The notes beneath the pieces were generated by a model. It had not been told where the DNA came from. It saw only the letters and a program-made list of their open reading frames with translations, and did no database searches. Shown here piece after piece: positions 57,999 through 64,000 of a stretch of 64,000 nucleotides of DNA (the stretch's first letter is position 1; each line of letters begins with the position of its first letter). Both the position numbers and the translations under genes were made by a program. Source of the DNA: Plasmopara viticola (Eukaryota; Oomycota; Peronosporomycetes; Peronosporales; Peronosporaceae); the NCBI GenBank assembly GCA_001695595.3, contig MBPM02000002.1:2269608-2333607 (forward strand), read 5' to 3'.

Positions 57999-60900
57999 TG
58001 GCCTCGCTTTAAGAAGATGCCTCATCTTATCTGCATTCTCAGTAGGGGTAGATGAGTCCGGAAATCTGTCTTAGATTCTCCACGGCCTCCCAAGTGGCTT
58101 CCTTCTTGTTTCACCAAGCCTTCGAACTTTATGCGGTAAATTTTCCTTGTAGTTACGATGCCCAACAACGGCTTAGCGAGTTGATCTTGAAGCCATCGGC
58201 CAACATGACCTTATTCAGCTTTTGCCTCCTTGCTGTACGGCTTCAACAGTGAAGTGTGAATACACGGGGTGCAGCTTCTATTTCTTCGGTAATTCCAACT
58301 CATAGGAATCTCGCGAAACTTTTCTCTAAAATCGGAAATGGGCCAAAATATCCTGGCGCGAGTTCCTTTGACCGAGCAAAACCTTTCGGGTGGATATCCA
58401 CAATATTTCTGCTGGAAAGCACCAGATCGCCAACTCAAAAGTCTTGGACAAGTCTGTCCTTGTCATAACTGTACTTAAAATGCTCTTGCGCTTCGTTCAT
58501 CGGGTCATGTGCGAATTTGAGTTAAGCTCCTTACCGCAGAAGAATCTCTTGTGCCGTTTTTTTCAATTTATGAAATTTTGCACTGATGACACATCATTCG
58601 GCATATAAAGAGCATATCCTTGATCTGCTTTGAACAGTGACATTGTAATTGTAGAGTGTACGCGTCGATTATAGGGTATCTCAGCCAAATGCTTTTAGGC
58701 ATCCCAATCATTTTGTGCTGGGAGATGACACCCCGGAGGAAATCTCCAATAGAGCGAATACCTCTAATCTTTCGTCCATCCGGTTGTGCCCTAAAGGCTG
58801 AAGCCAAATTGTGTTGCGATACCACAGCATACACGATTGCTTGCCTTACTTCAAATGTGAACATGACATCTCGGTTAGACGCAGTGGCATGGTCTATCAA
58901 ATATTTCTTCATGAAGACCTTTGCGATTTCTCCTGTACCGTTCGTTGTCTTCGAAGCGATGAACAAGGCCGTTTTCGTTGAGCGTTCAACAGCCACTATG
59001 ACGGCATCGAGATTACTTTCAGTATCCGGCAGAAACATGAATAAGTCCATTAAAATTCAGACCCATCTGCCGCTTGGCACATCCAGAAAGTGAAGTAATT
59101 TTGGCGGATTAGTCTGCCAGGCCTCATTGCACCGAAAGATTTCGCAAGCGGTGGCGTAGTGCTGATTGTTCTTTGTTAAGGGTAGCCAGTAGTACTTTTC
59201 CGTATGGTCAGATAAGTTTTGTAAATTTCCGAGTGGCCTATCGATACAATAATCTGGTTTTCACAGTATTGGATTTTCGTCATCTGAGATGTACAGTCGT
59301 GAAGTCTCAACTTTGCCTGTTAAACGATACAAATTACCATCTTGCATTGGGTGCTTTCGTACGTTGATCCCTTTTTTCAGCTTCTTGATGATGTAGTGAA
59401 GGTCTCTATTCCACCCAGGCATTGAATTTGCGGTTTCAGTAACTGTAAGTATGTTTGCTTGTTCTTAGTGTCGCAACGATCTCACGATTCTAAGCTACTT
59501 CAAGCAGCTCTTGAAAACCGCCTTGAGGATCTTTACTCTCAAATTTTGTGTTGCGCGGCAGTGCATCGGTCACGGTGAGAATTCCACCGGAAATTCACTC
59601 GAAAAAAGCCTGAAATTCAGCAAATTTTTTGGATCGTTGGGCTTTTCTGCTATCTTTAGTTTTCTTTGCAGGATCATATCAATTTTTCTGTGATCCGTCT
59701 CGACCGTTGATGGTCAGATGAGAAGATACACACGCCATACTTTGAGCGCAAGCATGTTATAAGTAGCACTTGCTCACCTACAAGGTACTCCAACTCGGCT
59801 GACTTTACTTTCCGACCAGTAAAAGCAATCGGATGCTCCATCTATCCCTTCTTTTGAAGCGAGACTTGTCCGGTCGCTAAATTTGAGGCGCCCACCCGTA
59901 TACCAAATGTTTCGAAAATATCAAAGACTAAGAACATGTGAAAGTGCCAAGTGACACTTGAGTTCGGTATATTAGCGTAGTATACCGTTCGAGAGCTCGT
60001 TCGCTTCTCGAGGACACTAATGGCGTGAGGGAGACTGTAAATTGCGCATATCCCTTGCTGAACCATAGACATAGACTGCGGTGCCAAAGAAACTCTCCAT
60101 TTGTTTCCTTGTGGCTATCTACGAAGATCATAACCTTGTCATGGTCGTTTCGGACATATTTTGTCCGACAAAATTTCAGAAGCATGGCGTCTCATCCACG
60201 TGGAGCAGACTTTGACAACTTGATGTAAAGTAGCTGATCTTCACACCGTATACGGTCACAATCTATTGCCATAGCGTAGTCTGCGACGTCTTAAGTTTGC
60301 GTGAACACGTAGATGTCGTCAAAGTAGCTTTTTATCACATCCTCAAAAAAAATTAAAATACTTTCTGCAAAAGCCGGTCAAACGTACCCAAACTCTCGCT
60401 TGGTCTTACGGAAGCGACCAACTGAAAATGACAATCTGGTGTCAAAACACGGAAATTTGAATATCCAAATTACGTAATTTAATCTGATAGTAACCCTAAA
60501 GTCGGTTCATGAGCGAAAACTTATGACTTTTGGATATATTCTACAAGTGTCTTCCTCACGCGTCATCGTTATAGCCGGCAAGATCATCGCAAGATTTAGG
60601 TAAGTTGCGTTGGTGCCAAAAAGCAGACGTGCTTGGTCGAATGTTTCCTGCTTGAAGTCGATTCTTGAGTCGTCCTGTGTTTTTCAGAGCTCTGGCTGAC
60701 GAATATCGTCTTGATTCCAGGCTTATGCGAGCTAATTTTCACGTGATGGAGCTGTCTCTTTAGACAGTTCTTCGCGTAAAATTGTTCTTGTAAACTTGCG
60801 TAGCGTTTCATACGCCAATTAGTCCCTCGGCATTATCCGTTTTTGATTTTGAAGAGTTGAGCCTTCTCAATATTATGCAGGCTGACAATAAAGACAACTT

Positions 60901-62176
60901 CGATGCCTTAGTCGTGACACAGTATTTGGGGAACTGGTGAAAAGAAAGTAGCTGCGTCCATCCTTGACGGCCATTTTGACTGTGTTGTCGATAGTTATTG
61001 AACATTTCGCGGTTTCGATTTATGCGAGACTTGCGTTGTTCAGCAGCCCATCTGGCCAGACATTAATACCGTGAGATTTGTTAGAAGGCAGCAAGGTGCT
61101 CCGTATTGATGCAAGGAGTCATGCGCCTTGTGCTTCACTTGATACCTGGATCTTGCTCAAGAACCATACCATGTCGATGTTGACTTCATTTAAAGGAGCA
61201 GGCAAAAATTGGAACGCTTCAATATTAATAAAAAACTGGCACCGTTTGTCCACATCCATTGTCGATGAAGCCAGTAAAGGGTTTCAACAGTCCGACGGTT
61301 TATAAGCTTGAGCTTCGCATTGGGAAAAGCATATAGTGCGCCTCAAACATAACGTTTCGCTTTCTTGCGATAAGGGCCGGTGCATTGCGGCAATATGTGG
61401 CCGACAACGTCACAATAGTTATATATCGTTGGTTAAGTCTAGTGGCCGTTTTTGTCCTTCCTCTTTCAAAAGGTTGTTTTTATTAGCTCACAACTTGTTC
61501 GCACGGTAGCCTGATACTATAAAAACCCAAAAGACTTGGTCGATATACGATTTGGCCTGCCAAATAATGGGCAAGCTCAAAGGTGTAGGTAACTACAGTG
61601 GTCTCAGGAAAGTACTTTGACTCTCTTTCCCAAATAATCTTCGTGGCCTCTTTCCGTAACCTATTTTTAAAAAAAGAACGCTTTCCGAATTCTTTGTTCC
61701 TGTTCGGGATATTACATTCTGAAACTTAAAACGTAGTCGCAACTACGTTCCCTTTGTTCTTGGTAAAGCATCCGCTCTCAAATATCACGCTCGAAATACT
61801 TAGGCCTGGATCGTAAGCGCAATTGAGATTCGAACAGTGTTCATGTATATGCACATTCATTTGATCGCAGTCGTATGTAAAGGCACAGTGTAAATTTAGT
61901 ATGGAATTTCCAAATTCACTCCAGATAAGTGTCACAAAGTTTGGCGACTCTTATGTCATTAAGTGGCACTTATTGGCGTTGTACTGTTTCGTTGCGAAGA
62001 TCCATGATTCGATACCTTCGTCAAATCTCTTAATAAATAGGAGGGTCTGTCACTTCTGGTCGCCTTTTGATACGGCAAAAAACTCAAAGCGCTCATCAAC
62101 CTGTTGCTTTGGGCCTACATTTGATCTTGCAGCTGGGCTTATTATTGCTGTGTTGCTGAGTAAACTTGAACTATAA
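57999..62176 (-). mobile_element. degraded Ty3/gypsy (chromovirus-type) element body
   Basis: Read on the minus strand from high to low coordinates: Gag-like sequence (62170-61430); a zinc knuckle YNYCDVVGHILPQC (about 61380-61425) whose first Cys is now Tyr; a protease/spacer region; reverse transcriptase with YFDDIYVFTQT (near 60310-60330); RNase H region with HPIAFTGRKV (near 59820); integrase remains, ending in GYFGPFPILE (near 58330); and a chromodomain-like end (58070-58180; KFEGLVKQEGSHLGG). Stops and frameshifts run throughout. Reverse transcriptase before integrase is the Ty3 order. No 5' LTR was found before the window ends. Confidence 0.8.
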
Positions 62177-63575
62177 TATATGTCACGCGGACAAGCTATA
62201 AAAGCAACTTAAAGTGCTGATGCAATGTTCACACCTGCAAAACATTTTGATCGCCTTGCAAAAACTTGTCAAGTATCTAGTCGATGAGAGATTCTAGGAG
62301 CAGTTCAGGTCGTTCGCAAAAATGTGAAAGTTGTCACACCGGGCAAACCCTTGAAGCTCTATCCTAGCTTCTTTGCTCATCCAAGAAATACTTCATGCTT
62401 TTGTCAAATATTAGACAATAATCTGTAGAGATCTGCATTATCTCTTATATTTTCTATAGTCTTCTCTATTATGTCTGCTATTACTAAGAATCTTGTCATC
62501 AATCTTAATCATCCACACCGCTCACTCCGTACACGACTTGATCGGAGATCTAAATCATCCCAAAATGCAAAGTGTACGTTGCTACTTCCTTATGGTCGTA
62601 GCCAGCCATCAAACCTGCTCTCACACCAGTTCTATCAAAAACGACGCTTTAAATCCACTTTGGCGAGCCATCTCGGCTCATCATAGTCATTCCGGTGAGC
62701 CAAAAACTTAGGCATGATCGTAGGTGATCTTGTGAAGTCTGAATGTCACATAAATGGTCGTGCTCACTTCAAGCTCATCTTGTTAAAAATTTGCTTCCAA
62801 TTAAGTTCAGGCGATATCGCTCCATCAATATCCACCGGATTAAATTTATCAATTATAAGCATATATCTGGGGACACTATCACCAGCATGAGTTAGGCACA
62901 TGTGAGATCAAAACCAAGGCAATTTCTTTACCCCACTGTCTCAAGTCAGACCGCTCGCTGATTCAACATCTCTCACGCAAAAGACCATGCAATTTTTGTA
63001 GAAAGCCTTCCTTCACGCAGTTCAAATTTAGCCACTGCCGATGACTCGCATTAATGTCATGGACACTACACTTTTCGAATATGTTCATCTGCTTGCTCTA
63101 TAATCGCTTTTATCACGAGTCTACTAGTACAACCGTATGAATGCGGTATTGCCATCTACTCGGATCACAACTTTTTCGTCTGGTGTAAATAGCATCTTAA
63201 GTACTAAATAAAGGTAGCCTCGTCGTGGCTAAACAGGTAAGCCGCATTAATTGCACGTGTCCAAAGCTCCACGTACTCATTAGACAGCACTAGTAACGTA
63301 AATTTTAAGTGATAGGGCCACAGTTTGCCCCATTAACTCAGTTGTCCTATTGGATTGTGCCATATTTAGCTCACTGTATTTGCCATAAAATGCGACCAAG
63401 CGCTCGAAAAAAAGCGATTTAGACGATATGTTAGATTGCGTGGGATCGTTTTCTGGCTGCACGCTGTAAAAAAAAAACACTCGATCGTTTTTTGGCAGAT
63501 CAGCTTGTCAGCGCCTCAAAAGATGGAGGCCGTCTACTCGTTTGGCTCATGATAATTTATCCGCCATAATTGTGT
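62177..63575. other. no recognisable gene
   Basis: The 5' LTR and leader of the gypsy element were expected here but no match to the LTR landmarks is seen. Overlapping frames at 62471-62711 lack motifs. Either the element is 5'-truncated or its LTR has diverged beyond recognition. Confidence 0.4.
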
Positions 63576-63588
63576 AAGCAAGACTAGA

Positions 63589-63911
63589 GATTAAAGCTAC
63601 CGTAATCCACGCGCTAGGACTAAGCTGCGTCTAGCTCAGGATGCTGGTAGCTATCCGACCCATATTGGCACTAGGTTCCGTGCCGCTCATTAATCTTTGG
63701 GACTTTTTCGGTCATTGGGGCGTCTAGCCCACCTAACTCTTTCATTACCCAATCGGGCGCGAGTTGGTAGGGCGGTCACACTCTCGGGTGTGATTGCTCG
63801 TCCACTTTAGTAAGCTATCTTTGATTGCCATTAAAATATCCCATGGGTAATGAACGAGGTACCTCCCGGTCTTAAATCAAGCGGCTAGCCACCCGAGCCA
63901 CGGGGTCGGTA
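63589..63911 (-). mobile_element. tRNA-derived SINE
   Basis: A 323-bp unit flanked by a perfect 13-bp direct repeat, AAGCAAGACTAGA, at 63576-63588 and 63912-63924. On the minus strand the first 60 nt or so look like a tRNA: GACCCCGTGGCTCGGGTGGC holds an A-box-like TGGCTCGGGTGG, followed by an anticodon-arm-like stretch and a diverged B-box (CGTTCATTACCC). The 3' end is a short AT-rich tail (GGTAGCTTTAATC). It is unrelated to the SINE-like pair at 20-21 kb. Confidence 0.7.
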
Positions 63912-64000
63912 AAGCAAGACTAGATAAGTCGTTTGAATGTTACCTAACACTTTAGCTTAAGCACTGAAAGCACATTCCGTGTCTTTACAAATGACTGAAT

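Noticed and set aside
1..64000. CRISPR array, rRNA genes or bacterial operon structure
   Set aside because: No regularly spaced short repeats, no rRNA-like sequence and no operon-like gene packing; the content is eukaryotic.
63930..64000. Weak similarity of the window end to 53750-53790 (AAGCACATTC, GTGTCTTTACAA)
   Set aside because: The match is too short to show a third copy of the duplicated block.

Overview
This window looks like gene-poor, repeat-rich DNA from an oomycete, most likely a Peronosporales species (Phytophthora or downy-mildew type). The evidence is an oomycete-type initiator (CATTCTGCATTT) about 55 bp upstream of an intronless secreted multicopper oxidase gene, degraded Ty1/copia and chromodomain Ty3/gypsy elements, and short tRNA-like SINEs. 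Only one gene in 64 kb appears intact. Almost everything else is decayed coding sequence, retroelements or repeats. Many long open frames here begin with TTG or GTG, or are reverse-strand shadows, and were not called.

Layout. 0-1 kb: a possible integrase remnant and a solo gypsy LTR (574-997). 3.7-5.7 kb: copy A of a dispersed protein family with a D...ExK nuclease-like motif, ending in two abutting fold-back duplications (4822-5320) joined to gypsy debris and an LTR fragment. 5.7-11.5 kb: mostly featureless, with an unrecognised decayed coding-like stretch at 9.56-11.5 kb. 11.54-20.58 kb: duplication block 1, with small gene relics, nuclease-like copy B carrying a solo copia LTR, a gypsy chromodomain fragment, the intact multicopper oxidase (17506-19152), and a gypsy LTR hit by a SINE-like insertion. 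A second SINE-like copy lies at 21.10-21.42 kb. 21.4-45.8 kb: AT-rich decayed DNA with at least three diverged copies of one unrecognised coding-like unit and a further gypsy LTR. 45.8-58.0 kb: duplication block 2, the paralogue of block 1. It carries nuclease-like copy C split by a complete but dead copia element (47966-52378), then a wrecked multicopper oxidase pseudogene (55465-56850) with a 177-bp internal inversion. 57.56-62.2 kb: a degraded minus-strand Ty3/gypsy element with 3' LTR, and no 5' LTR found. 63.59-63.91 kb: a tRNA-derived SINE with 13-bp target duplications.

The two blocks, about 37 kb apart, record one history: a segment with an oxidase, a nuclease-like gene and a gypsy insertion was duplicated; one oxidase was kept while the other lost its promoter, its first copper motif and its frame. 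I found no convincing new multi-gene system. The most distinctive signals are the duplicated oxidase pair with opposite fates, the fold-back structure at 4.8-5.3 kb and the dispersed nuclease-like family.
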